A DNA stretch of 64,000 nt from Parietichytrium sp. I65-24A. Lineage: Eukaryota > Sar > Bigyra > Thraustochytrida > Thraustochytriidae. Both the position numbers and the translations under genes were made by a program. The DNA lies in contig BLSF01000083.1 in NCBI GenBank assembly GCA_012862575.1, positions 7,288-71,287 of the forward strand, written 5' to 3'. The first letter of the stretch is position 1. Each line of letters starts with the position of its first letter. Shown here one piece after another: positions 1 to 10,308 of the stretch. The notes under the pieces are model-generated. The model was not told the origin of the DNA, did not search any database, and saw nothing but the letters and a program-made list of their open reading frames with translations.

Positions 1-2259
1 AAATCGAAGTTTGAGAATTGAAAGCTAAAGAGATGTGAACAAGGGAGTGCATTTTTCGTTGACTTGACATCAGTGTAAGATTCGCCACGCATAATCATAG
101 AAGGGAATCTCACATCTTGCTACACATCAATACACGATTGTTATGAACTTTTTTTCTATGTAATGTTTCATAGGGGTTTCTTTTCTGTCACGCCCACGTC
201 TCAAGGAATTCCGACGAAGTTCTTTTTTCAATTTTTTTAAGATATTTGTGGAAAATTCAATTTAACAATATCATAATGTGGTCCGTATGGTTTAAAATTT
301 CCTACATAGGCCATCTTGATAGCCGCGTCTTAGCGACATTTCCGTCACGAGGACTTATTTACGCACGGGTAAAAGTTCGATATTTACTCGATTGTTATGT
401 CTTTCTCTCTATAGGCGTGACAACTTTTGGTCAAATCCCCTCTCCAACTAGATCCCCGACCCATTTTCTGTGTACAACGTCGTTCGTGAAGACACGGCGG
501 ATTCGTTGTGTTCAACCCCCGTTTGTACTGAGAAAAAGCCACCAGAGCTTCTAGGACCGCCAGCTTCTACCACCCTTACCACTAATAGCAAAAGTTGTGC
601 ACACCTGGTGCGCTCCTCATCCTCATGTGAATTAAGGTACTACTACGGTACCATGTAGCAGCGATTGACGCGCAATAAGTTTAGGGTAAGAAATGATAAG
701 TACTCAGTATTAGTGCAGTACGGGACGGGCAGAACGCAATTCGAATTAGCAAATTCGCACTTGAAGATTGTGTGGGCTCTGCTGGCTTTCTTTTTCTCTC
801 TTTCTTTCTTTCTTTCTTTTCATTCTCGCATTCTCGCAGTCGATCATTTACTTTGCATTTACATTTTGAAATGAATGAAATGAGGCTGTTGTGACTGCCG
901 TTGTATTTCGGCTCCCAGCGGTTATGCACAAAGTATCCGAGTCCGAGTCGGACAATAACTTTTTCTTTGTGACAAACGCTGTCTCCAACTTCTTTGGAGA
1001 CCGTCGGTTCCATTCGCTGTCAGTTCCAGTCAGCTCAGAGCGAGGAGAGAGGGTTAAATGGAGGGGTGGCGAGATTGATTCTTGCTGGGAAGGCTAACGT
1101 CCTTCCTCTTCACTTGAACTGGAACTGCAATCAACTGATCGACTCAGAGAGGCACGCCAACCAGCGCTCCTGGCGAGTGTGAGCTCGTCATGCGTTCCAT
1201 CCTGCTTCTTCGAGATGAGCTGCCGTAGTGCTTGTTGGTGATGACGGCAAGTAAGTTTACAGTGGGTAGCTTTCGTCCCCTAAGCAACTTGTCTTTTCAA
1301 AGTCCCTCGAACAAAGAGCAACTCCAAAGCAGTCCCAGTGTGCACCGCTCATTCATCACATTCATCGTTCTTTCTTTTCTTCACTGCTTGACTGTATGGT
1401 GCTGAGTACTAGTACTGTAATCATTCGTGTGAGAAAGAAGCATTGGCGCACTGACTTAGGGACCATGTGGACAGAGGTTTGTTCAAATTCTGCCCTGTCT
1501 TGAATGAATGCACAACAGCCCGCGTGATTGCGATTGGACCGGGCCAATGCGTTTCCATCAGAGATTCATCAAGACCAGCATCATCATCATCATCATTGTG
1601 CCGTAACGCTGGGCTTCGTGAAAGCTCGATGGATCGATGGCACTCAATCCAATGCCTATCAACATCGATCGTGATTGACCATCGTTGAACGTCGTTGTGG
1701 CAGAGCAAAGAAGGCGGGCCATTCGGCTGATGAATGCTGGCGAGCTCGCTGCTCTTTAGAAGACTTTTAAAAGAACAAAAGAGAGCGAGCCGCGCAAGTG
1801 TTCGTGTGTTCAACCAGTCGCTACACCCGCATTCATTGTACGACAGTGCACTCACTCACCCACTCACTGTCAATCCAAAGCGCATGCCTATTGTGCTGTC
1901 TATGTACATTCCAACAGGTGTGGCTCTGTGCACTATGACACGCGTTACTGCCACGGGTATCACCGCTACAGAAAAAAGAAGCATTGTATGTGAGCTCAGG
2001 CAGGGAGTGCCGTGAGCGGTACTCACAGTCAGTAATATAATTAGGACCGAGGTTGTGCACAACGAAGATGCTTTCGAAGTGGATGCCAGGGTCGAACCAC
2101 CTTTAACAAAACTCAGCATTTCAGGACTTTTAGGCAGGTTGAAGCTCGACAGTTCCTAAACTCCGTTCCGACTGTGACGCAGACCAAGGGGATTCGAGCG
2201 CCGAGCCCAGCTCAAGCCAAGAGAGAGAGAGAGAGAGAGAAGTCGGGGCCAAACTGGAC
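1..2259. other. Non-coding stretch, no convincing gene
   Basis: No reading frame here shows domain motifs or a believable composition. A CTTT-rich tract lies near 785-820. CACTGTCA occurs at 1865-1872, and a near copy of the CTCACAGTCAGTA element lies near 2025. A GA dinucleotide run (about 2220-2241) sits 20 bases before the next start codon, so it probably falls in the 5' leader or core promoter of the gene at 2260. Confidence 0.6.
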
Positions 2260-5200
2260 ATGCTCGGCAGCGCCAGAATGGACGTCGAGCAGAGCGCCGA
2301 AGGGCGAGGTCTTTTTAAGAGCGACAAACTGAGTTTCGTTGAGCGCGTAGCAAGGACATTTGTCACGCACCCGAAAAAGCTGTTTGTGTTTGTCTGGGGA
2401 CTGATAATTGTCTTGTCACTTATCACGGTTGCAGCAGGATGGTTTGAGATTGCGGAAACTACGACGTACGATTGGACGATTGCATCCTCTGACGATAGCA
2501 AGAACGAAGACGCCTTGCAGAGTGCCAGAGATCAGCTCGACGCGGCAAACTCGAACGAAGAAGTCCCAGTGCGCTCCAAGGCTGTGCCTCTGAGCCAATT
2601 CCAGTTCGTGTTTGAGTGGGAAGACCCAGACAAGAATACCACCTTCATCACCCCGATCACGATTAGGCGGATCTGCGAGTTCCAGCGGGTGATCACCAGT
2701 CACGAGAACTTTCCAAAATTCTGCAGGTTGGACTCTCCATCAGATGCTGCTGGCAAGGAAAGTGTGTGCGCGCCAGGGAGCTACGACCTCGTGGCGAGGT
2801 TCTACCCGTCGGTGGAAGACCGCAAAGAATGTCGACTCTTGAAGAATGGCGAGTTTAATTCCCGCTATTATACTATGCTCACCAGTGGGGACTCGGATCC
2901 GACTTCGTATTTCTTCCTCACCAAAGACTTCGTGACTGACCAAATTCTCCTCAAGACACGGTCCATGCTCTACGTTTACGGCCCTTTGGGAAGTGATTCC
3001 ACCCCCGACGGGAAAGGCTACACAGCTGTGATGGACGAATTGGATCAAACAAACCCACAGTACGACATTTATCAAAACTTTGTCGTGGAGGAGGTCGAGC
3101 CATTGCTTTTGGAGTACTTGGGGCTCAAGAATCGCCCATTCTCCTCGGCATACAACACGGGAGGAGCAGTGTCTATTGGGGACGGCATTCAAGTGCGGGT
3201 TCATTCCTGGCTTATCCGTGACAAGGAGTTTCAGCGCCTGATCAGCAGCGACCAGTTTCTCGTCTCTGGCGCAGTTCTTTTCGTTGGCCTTCTCATGGTT
3301 GCTCACACTAGGAGCTTGTTTATCACCGTGAATGGTATGTTTGCTGTGTTGGCGAGTATTCCTGTCGCGCTATTTATCTACAACGGCGTCCTGCGCATCA
3401 TGTACTGGAGCGACATTCACATTGTGGTAGTATTCTTGGTCCTCGGTATTGGAGCCAATGATGTATTTGTCTTCTTCGATGCCTTCCGGCAATCTAAGAC
3501 CATGTGGGGTTCTCTCCGCGGAATCGCTTCGGAGTATCGAGCAGAGACAAGGGATTTGTACGGCACGGGGGATGGCGACAGCGAAGTCCTCATCGCCCGC
3601 CTTGCGTACACCCTCCTCCGCTCGAGTGGCACCCTCCTCACCACTAGTCTGACAACATTTGCTGCATTCATGGCCACCGCGGTGTCGCCAATTATCCCCG
3701 TTGCTGCATTTGGCTTGTATGCTGCCATTGCCATCGCGGTCAACTTCATTTTTACGCTCATCCTATACCCAAGCTTTGCGATCATTTACCACCGCAGCTT
3801 CGAAGGCCGCCCATTCTGTTGCCCTTGCTTGCGCAAAGCACCAGAGCACGACCCCAAGGAAGAGACAACTGCAACTACGGAGGAGCTAGCCAACGACGAC
3901 TCGGAATCCGCCGAGCATGAAAACGAACTTATGCACCGTACAAACACATGCGAGGAGAAGGTTTTCTCCTCCGCTTATGTGCCTTTGATGGAGGCTGGGC
4001 CACAGCTCGGGAGCGGTTACAGAGTCAAGCCAGTTGCAATCACATTCGCGCTGGGTCTCCTCGGTCTCTTTCTCTACATGGGAAATTACACCTTGCAGCT
4101 AGAAACACCAAAGCAGCGAGACGAGCAGTTTGCCTCCAACCACATGTTTGCCGGCTTTCTTGATGAATTTGCAGACGACTTCCTCGGGGGAACCGACTAC
4201 ATGGTCGTAGCAGTCACCTGGGGAATCAAGGGCATCAACCGTGAGGGTTACCACAGGTACGAGCCCAACGGGGAGCGCGGTTATGCGATCTTCGATGAGG
4301 ACTTTGACATTGCGTCCAGCGAAGCTCAGCAGTATGTTCTCGACTTTTGCAGTAATCTCGCTTCCCTCTCTTGCATTCCTGACGGGGAAACGGAGCCATT
4401 GGTGGCATGTGCCCCTGAAACCAATGCAGTCAACGCTGTAGACTGTGTCCTCCAGGATTTCGTTGACTGGCTCCTTGTCAACTATAATATTTCATCCCTT
4501 GAATTGGGCGACTCCAACAAGTCTGAGTGGCTGGAATTTCTCAAGGACTTCTCAAAAGCGTCTCAGAACGAGCAAAACATTGGCTTCATCAATGGGGAGC
4601 TCAAATTTTTCACCATGTCCTACGAAGCGACAATGAAGACGTTTAGCCCCGAGCCAGTTAAGACCCCTATGCTTGAGATCCTCGACGGCTTCATTGCTAC
4701 GACGAAGGCGAACGCTCCGGCTGGGCTCAAGTACATCTTCCACACTAGTTTTGACATGACCTGGACGAACTCTGAGCTTGGCATCGTGAGCGGCATGTAC
4801 TCTGGACTTGCCATTTCCCTGCCTGTCGCATACGTGGTTGTACTCCTCGCAACGGGTAACCTTCTGCTGAGTCTCTTTGTGATCGTCACCATTGTGTCCA
4901 TCGTCGCTGCTGTCCTTGGTACCGTGTATCTCATGGGATGGGCTCTTGGAGTCGGGGAAGCCATCGCAGCTGTGATGGTCGTTGGCCTCAGCGTGGACCA
5001 CTCTCTCATCCTTGGAACTGTGTACAGCCATCTCGGAAAGGAAGGAGTCTACTCTCGCGAGAAACGCTTCCGGCTCAGTAGCATTCAAATGGGGCCAACA
5101 GTCATTGCTGGGGCGCTTACAACTGGAGGCTCCGCGCTCATCATGTTCACGTGCCAGCTTAGCTTCTTTACGAAAATGGCGACGCTCTTGATCCTCACCA

Positions 5201-5394
5201 TGTCGTACTCGCTGCTGTACACGTTCTTCCTCTTCTTGTCATTGTGCTTGCTAATTGGGCCCCAGGGAAACTTCGGAAATTTTTATGCGTATTTGGCACA
5301 GTGTTGCGGCTCCTCATCATCCTCCAAGAAAATGGTGGACCCCAAGTCTTCCGAGTCTGATTCTTCGTCTTCCCAAGCCAGCGTAAAGGCCTAA
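2260..5394 (+). CDS. Patched/Dispatched-type RND family membrane protein with sterol-sensing-like region
   Basis: This single-exon frame encodes 1044 residues with the RND layout of two matched halves, each a membrane helix, a large extracytoplasmic loop, then a five-helix bundle. Helix 1 lies near residues 41-61. The first bundle (about 330-520) occupies the sterol-sensing-domain position and carries GIGANDVF, with acidic D401. The second bundle carries GLSVDHS with D913. Acidic residues in both helices 4 and 10 are the Patched/Dispatched signature for ion-coupled transport and are less like NPC1. Between the halves is a Cys-rich, acidic cytoplasmic linker (about 520-570), and the tail is Ser-rich. 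Family members move sterols or lipidated ligands across membranes; the substrate here cannot be read. The ATG at 2260 opens the frame. It converges on the gene at 5895-7112. Confidence 0.85.
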   Translation: MLGSARMDVEQSAEGRGLFKSDKLSFVERVARTFVTHPKKLFVFVWGLIIVLSLITVAAGWFEIAETTTYDWTIASSDDSKNEDALQSARDQLDAANSNEEVPVRSKAVPLSQFQFVFEWEDPDKNTTFITPITIRRICEFQRVITSHENFPKFCRLDSPSDAAGKESVCAPGSYDLVARFYPSVEDRKECRLLKNGEFNSRYYTMLTSGDSDPTSYFFLTKDFVTDQILLKTRSMLYVYGPLGSDSTPDGKGYTAVMDELDQTNPQYDIYQNFVVEEVEPLLLEYLGLKNRPFSSAYNTGGAVSIGDGIQVRVHSWLIRDKEFQRLISSDQFLVSGAVLFVGLLMVAHTRSLFITVNGMFAVLASIPVALFIYNGVLRIMYWSDIHIVVVFLVLGIGANDVFVFFDAFRQSKTMWGSLRGIASEYRAETRDLYGTGDGDSEVLIARLAYTLLRSSGTLLTTSLTTFAAFMATAVSPIIPVAAFGLYAAIAIAVNFIFTLILYPSFAIIYHRSFEGRPFCCPCLRKAPEHDPKEETTATTEELANDDSESAEHENELMHRTNTCEEKVFSSAYVPLMEAGPQLGSGYRVKPVAITFALGLLGLFLYMGNYTLQLETPKQRDEQFASNHMFAGFLDEFADDFLGGTDYMVVAVTWGIKGINREGYHRYEPNGERGYAIFDEDFDIASSEAQQYVLDFCSNLASLSCIPDGETEPLVACAPETNAVNAVDCVLQDFVDWLLVNYNISSLELGDSNKSEWLEFLKDFSKASQNEQNIGFINGELKFFTMSYEATMKTFSPEPVKTPMLEILDGFIATTKANAPAGLKYIFHTSFDMTWTNSELGIVSGMYSGLAISLPVAYVVVLLATGNLLLSLFVIVTIVSIVAAVLGTVYLMGWALGVGEAIAAVMVVGLSVDHSLILGTVYSHLGKEGVYSREKRFRLSSIQMGPTVIAGALTTGGSALIMFTCQLSFFTKMATLLILTMSYSLLYTFFLFLSLCLLIGPQGNFGNFYAYLAQCCGSSSSSKKMVDPKSSESDSSSSQASVKA

Positions 5395-5894
5395 AAACCT
5401 CTCCTCCCTTCCTTCATCGTCGAGGAGCCTGTGTGTGAAAAATATATAGAGTACAAACGAATTTAAAAAAGTGTCATAGAACTTTATATTAAAATTAATT
5501 TAAATAAAGTGTCGAGTTTACCAAACCTGAAGAGGTTGCCACGCGCCGTTCTTTTATTGTGAGAACGAATGAATTGTAAATGGCGTAAAAATTCCGCACT
5601 GATGAATTGGCAAAACTCTTTCTTATGAATTTCGAGAGAGATGCAAAACTAGCCCAGCTCCTCGTCATCGACTAGCTGTAAATCATTCTCTTCAACGAAA
5701 AAGAAAATGTTGAATAATTTTAAAACAACAAAGAACAAGAATACGTTGAACAGTGAGTGATGGATAAAAGTGTTGCGATGCGCAAGTGCAGAGTACAATA
5801 ATACAAGATCACTTCGTTTCTCAATTACAATTATTTAAAGGAAAGGCAACAACAGACATAGACACGGGCCTTATAAATCAAACGACAATCACAT
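5395..5894. other. AT-rich 3' intergenic region between convergent genes
   Basis: This 500-base spacer is shared by two 3' ends. AATAAA at about 5503-5508 lies 109 bases after the upstream stop codon and is a candidate polyadenylation signal for that gene. No coding potential seen. Confidence 0.5.
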
Positions 5895-7112
5895 TTACAC
5901 ATACTTTCGCCTCTTATGCGAGGCGGATAAAGAGCAGTGGGTCAGCTTCTGCACAAGGGCACCTTGCGCGGCTTCGGCTACACCAAAGCCTTGGGCCGAC
6001 CGAGACTGCACAGGCTCCTTGCTGAATGCCCACGGCTTGTTCACCTCAGCGCCCCACGATATATTCCCTTCGTTTCCACGGTTTTCGTTGCGCTCAAAAA
6101 CTTCACACGAGCCTCCTACAGAAGCGTTGCTCGACACCTCCTTGTATTCTTGCTGAGACTGTGATTGCACTAGGAATCGTTTTCGCGAGCAATTACTCGC
6201 ATCGCGCTCCTGCAGGAGTCGCTTGGGGCGAAAGGTGTGAAAGACCTCACTTTTATTCAGCTGGGCAAATGAGCCATCATCACCACTGCCTGCACTGCGC
6301 GCTGAGCCGGGCGTGAAAGCCCTATCTTGAGCTACCATTTGCTTGGAGCGCTCCACTTGAAACCGAAAGTCCTGCGGGCGGGACAAAAGCAGGTCTGCGG
6401 CGTGATGATTCACGATTTCGTCCAAGTTTGGTTCGACAAAAAGCAGGACGAGACCCAGCACTACTATGCGAAGGGTGACGACAGGGGACCAGTCCTTGCT
6501 CAACACAGGGAGAGCGACTTGGCCCGAGACAGGGTTCATATTAGGATGAAACATGGCATTTTGAGCGAAGATCTGAGGAGCGGAGAAGGGGTACGTCTCA
6601 GGAACTTGGATCTGGAAACTCCAGCTGGCGCCAGCGAAAACACCTTCCAACGGCTGCACATTGCAAAAGATAGTCCTCGTTGAGAGTTTCGCTGCGCTAC
6701 GACCGCCGACGTCTCTGTTCTGGCAAAAGCATTGAACGTTCGCATGTGGCAGAAAGAAGCTACCCTTCCCAGACATCAAGTCCGCCACGTCCCTTTCTAC
6801 GCGATGCAGGGAAAACATCGCGCTGGAACCCTGCACGGCCCTCCGGCCCCCTCCGTTCTTCATCGCTTCGTAGCAGTCTCGCGCATTCTCGGCTCTTTCC
6901 TCCTTGGACAATTCCAGCCTCATTCTCCCAGAGCCAGACTTGTCCAACGAGGGCAACAACCCAAGATTCGCCAAATTATTCACCATGCTCGACTCCACAT
7001 TCTCCATGTCCTCTTCCATCACGTCCAACTTGCTGACGCCAGCATGCTGCTCCATTCTTACATTTCTCGCTACTCCAGCGTTTCCCTCCCAGCCCATCAT
7101 GTCCTCGCGCAT
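5895..7112 (-). CDS. UBC12-like E2-fold protein lacking the catalytic cysteine (pseudo-E2)
   Basis: The 405-residue frame holds a ubiquitin-conjugating fold at about residues 105-275. The YPFSAPQIF strand, the HPN motif (189-191), the DWSPVVTL segment and the LFVEPN segment follow UBC12/UBE2M, the NEDD8-conjugating E2, in order. In active UBC12 the Cys lies in VCLNIL; here the equivalent reads VALPVL, with Ala200 encoded by GCT (complement of 6513-6515). HPN is kept, so the fold is probably intact but thioester chemistry is not expected. An N-terminal 100-residue region rich in Met, Glu and Asp, and a 130-residue polar C-terminal tail flank the domain; UBC12 itself is about 183 residues. It may act as a UEV-like regulator of neddylation, by inference. 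The start is the first ATG. A true UBC12 would be expected elsewhere in the genome. Confidence 0.75.
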   Translation of the reverse strand: MREDMMGWEGNAGVARNVRMEQHAGVSKLDVMEEDMENVESSMVNNLANLGLLPSLDKSGSGRMRLELSKEERAENARDCYEAMKNGGGRRAVQGSSAMFSLHRVERDVADLMSGKGSFFLPHANVQCFCQNRDVGGRSAAKLSTRTIFCNVQPLEGVFAGASWSFQIQVPETYPFSAPQIFAQNAMFHPNMNPVSGQVALPVLSKDWSPVVTLRIVVLGLVLLFVEPNLDEIVNHHAADLLLSRPQDFRFQVERSKQMVAQDRAFTPGSARSAGSGDDGSFAQLNKSEVFHTFRPKRLLQERDASNCSRKRFLVQSQSQQEYKEVSSNASVGGSCEVFERNENRGNEGNISWGAEVNKPWAFSKEPVQSRSAQGFGVAEAAQGALVQKLTHCSLSASHKRRKYV

Positions 7113-7158
7113 CTCCCTCCCTCACACCAAGCCACGCTTTCTTATAACCCACCCACCC

Positions 7159-7181
7159 AACCTAACCTAATCTAACCTAAA
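7159..7181. promoter_or_regulatory. Telomere-like CCTAA repeat in the 5' leader
   Basis: A run of CCTAA-type units lies 47 bases before the start codon of the minus-strand E2-like gene, reading as TTAGG-type units in the gene's direction. Such interstitial telobox-like sequences occur in promoters of plants and algae. A promoter role here is inference. Confidence 0.3.
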
Positions 7182-8205
7182 GCTTCGAACCAATCTCCTT
7201 GCTGCTCCCTTCGTGTCCCCGCGTACCCCACGCGTATGCACCAAATATGCACGTATGTATGTGAATATAGATCTGTATATATCTATATATGTATGTATAT
7301 ATAGACGTACCCAGCGCGTGCCTACGCTCCTTCGCTTCGCGCAGCAAGTTCTTGCGAATCGTTCGCTGTTCGCTGTCCGCGGACCGGAAGTAAGGACACG
7401 CGGACGGGAAATTGCACGGTGGCTTACTGCCCTCTCTGACTTTTGTCTTCTTCTTCCCCGCTTTCACCGGCTGTTAGGGAATGGCGTAGCAACGCTGTAG
7501 GAAGATTTGGTTGAATGGCCTTTCTGTCTTGTTTTCTCTTTGGGTTTGGTTTTTGAAGTCTTCTCAGTCGAAATTGGTACGAGGGTGGTAAGGTGCGGCT
7601 TGTTCAGGTGTTATAGTTCTCTTTGACTGGGAGTTAGGGGTCGAGACACTCTCTGCCAAGTACCGGTATGAAGGACTACTACTAATGGGACTCTTTCTTA
7701 TTACTCGTACATAAAAGAGTAGTGGCCTTAGGGCTTGGGAGAGGATGCCCGCATCTACCGCCAACAGTATGGTTCTGTAGTGTACAATTCTTTCTCTTTT
7801 TTTTTCGCCTTTTTTCGTCTTATTTTACTGTTTCTTTTTGTGTTGTTGTTGCCCAAAAAGGCAATACAAAAATTATGTTTCTCGTCGCTCTTTTTCGGAC
7901 TTTTTGTTGTCATGCACTTTTGATTTCACTGTCGATAACAAAATAATGCAAAGTCCGCGAAAGGTCACTTCTTCTGACTAGGTGCTTCACTGTCTGTCAA
8001 CTCGAGCGGCAAGAAGAGCCTTTCTTTGAATGAAGATGAACATAATAACATCACCATGCGGGCCGTACGTGGCCAGAGATGGAATGAGTGCAAAGGATGA
8101 AACAGGCGCTCCATACGCCGAGATGGCGCGAATCTCTAAGCATGTGGCCGTTCCTGCTCAGCGGATCTGCTCAGCACGCCGTGCGACAACTTGAACGTCA
8201 GTCGC

Positions 8206-8247
8206 GGTCATGGTCATGGTCATGGTCATGGTCATGGTCATGGTCAC
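8206..8247. repeat. Hexamer microsatellite (GGTCAT)7
   Basis: Seven tandem copies of GGTCAT, the last ending in C. It sits in intergenic DNA. Confidence 0.9.
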
Positions 8248-9019
8248 GGTCGCGCCAGTCGCGCCACTGCCAACGATAACCTGTGGATCCCGTTGATCTG
8301 TTGATCGAAGTTTAAGCGGAATTCTGGGAATTCTGAGCATCGGAAATAGGTGACCTGTGCGGAGTCGCCAACCAAGTTGCTGAAATCACATTCGCAGTCA
8401 GCGACCTGAGGCGCTGCCATGGCAGATGGGTTCGGTCTGTCCTTCTAAAAGTATCCAAAAGTGAAAGTTTCAGAAAGCCGCGGCCGGCTCCTCTGCTCGT
8501 TCATGGCAATGTGTCACGACACTCGATACTCACTGGCAGTGCATTTGCCATTGTCCCGGCCCGCGGGATGATCCTTTGTGTCAACGGTATTATCCATCGT
8601 CTTGCCTCGCGTTACACATTGACCATTAGTCGCCCGGCATCGAGCATCGAACCAGAAAAACAACAACATCGAACAACAGCAGCAGCAGCAGCAGCAGCAG
8701 CAAACCTTGCTCTCGCGCGCAAGAGCGGCGCCATTCGCCAAAGCATCGCGCACGAAAACATATGCGAGAAAGGCCAGTCCATACATATCCCCCCAGAATC
8801 CCCAGACATCCCAGTTCCGCCGCGTTGAGCGATTGCCACGTAACAGTTTCTCCCACGTTACGAGGCACGCACCCATACTCTTGATTACAGCTGACTCAGT
8901 TGACTCAGTTGACATCAGTTGACGGCGCGTTTGCGGAATGGCTGAATAGCTGAATTGAAGAAGAATGAAGAAGATCGGAGATTGGGCAGCTGAGATCTAC
9001 AGAGCAGATGTACTGCGAG

Positions 9020-9037
9020 GTACTCAGTACTGAGTAC
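9020..9037. repeat. 18-base perfect palindrome GTACTCAGTACTGAGTAC
   Basis: The sequence equals its own reverse complement over 18 bases. It consists of two overlapping copies of an 11-base element that recurs in four other non-coding places in the window (23006, 23060, 36874, 54361). Confidence 0.9.
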
Positions 9038-10308
9038 CCGGAGTATCAGCTCCTATTCGTCTTCGTTCGCGTGCCCTTCCGCGCTCATCCTGCTCAGGCT
9101 CATGCTCAAGTTCAGGCCCAGTCTCTCTTTGGCGGCCCACTCACGCCATTGCGCAATCGCTCCCAGGCTCTCACTACTCTCATTTCAAAGAGCTCTAGCC
9201 TAGCTAGATAAATAACGTCGACATAATTCAGAACCACATTCGCTATTTTTTTGCTTTGCCTTCACTCGCTTTTCTTTTACTTTTCGGAGCCTCTGTCACT
9301 TATTCATTGTCATTCTTCGTCAGCATGAACATCGGTTGACGGAGTTGAACAACAAAGCAAACATGAAAGATGCAAAACAACAAAACAACAAAAATTACGA
9401 AAGCAATTCTGAACTACTTGAGGTACCCGTTCATCTATCACAATGGCTAATGCAAGTTATATTATCAAGCGACTAGTCCCAGCCATGCATCAAATAGGAC
9501 TATATAACGCTGGCCTACGTTCATACAGACAGTACAGACACTGTACAGACTGCCAAATGACATGCAAATGCCCATCTTCTGACAAAATATTTCATGCATT
9601 TGCGCAGAGATAGGAAGAAATTAGTAGGAAGGGGCAAAGCATTGACATTGATTGACTATGTATTCTATGTATGATTGATTGATTATGATTGATTGACAGA
9701 AAGAGACAGGCAAGTTCAGAGCAGCAGTACTCACAGTCAGTACTCCGTCCGGCACTAGGTGGCAGTAGACGCGGATAGAGTTTTCGTTACTCGCGAGACT
9801 CGCGAGGAGCCAACTTGGCGGCTTGTGCTTCTTGTGCTTGGCAATCACATTCACATTCGCACTCACTGTGGCACGCTCGCATCGTTCGCACAGTTCGCAT
9901 AGTTTGCATCTTTCACGTCGTTTGCGTTGTCACGTTCATAGTATTCGCGGTGCAAGCGCTTCACGGGGTCTGCTGACTGGAAAACTAGCGAGGGCCCCTC
10001 GACCTGCGTTGCGTTGCGTTGCATTTTTGGTGTGTGTTGTTGTGTTGTCGCTTGCGTTGACTTCTGCCGTCTTGCTTTGCGTTGTTGTGCTTTCTTGCCC
10101 TGTGTTGACTTGTGTTGTGTAGTCTCTCCTCTTCTCTTCTGCTCTCGCCGTTTGTTGTGCTGTTGTTGTTGTGTCTTGGCGGCGCCTCTGGTTGGGCCGG
10201 TCTCCCTCGCTCGCTCGCCTTGCGCTGGGAAGTGCTGGTGTTGATGGTGCCAGGAGTGGGTTGAGGTCTGCAAAGTGGGTGGGCGAAAGCCACTCCCCGG
10301 AGAAAAGT

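Larger units (their letters stand above)
7182..10308. other. 3.1-kb divergent intergenic region
   Basis: Lies between two divergently transcribed genes. It holds an AT-rich tract (about 7260-7305), a GGTCAT hexamer repeat, a GCA run (about 8680-8702), an 18-base palindrome (9020-9037) and a CTCACAGTCAGTACT element near 9728. Open frames here are low-complexity readings of repeats, and I see no supported gene. Confidence 0.5.

Noticed and set aside
3417-5088. Several antisense frames of 120-180 residues within the Patched-like gene
   Set aside because: Shadows of a clearly coding plus-strand frame with membrane-protein composition.
8514-8915. Minus-strand frame with a poly-Cys run
   Set aside because: The run is a GCA repeat read in one frame, and the flanks look non-coding.
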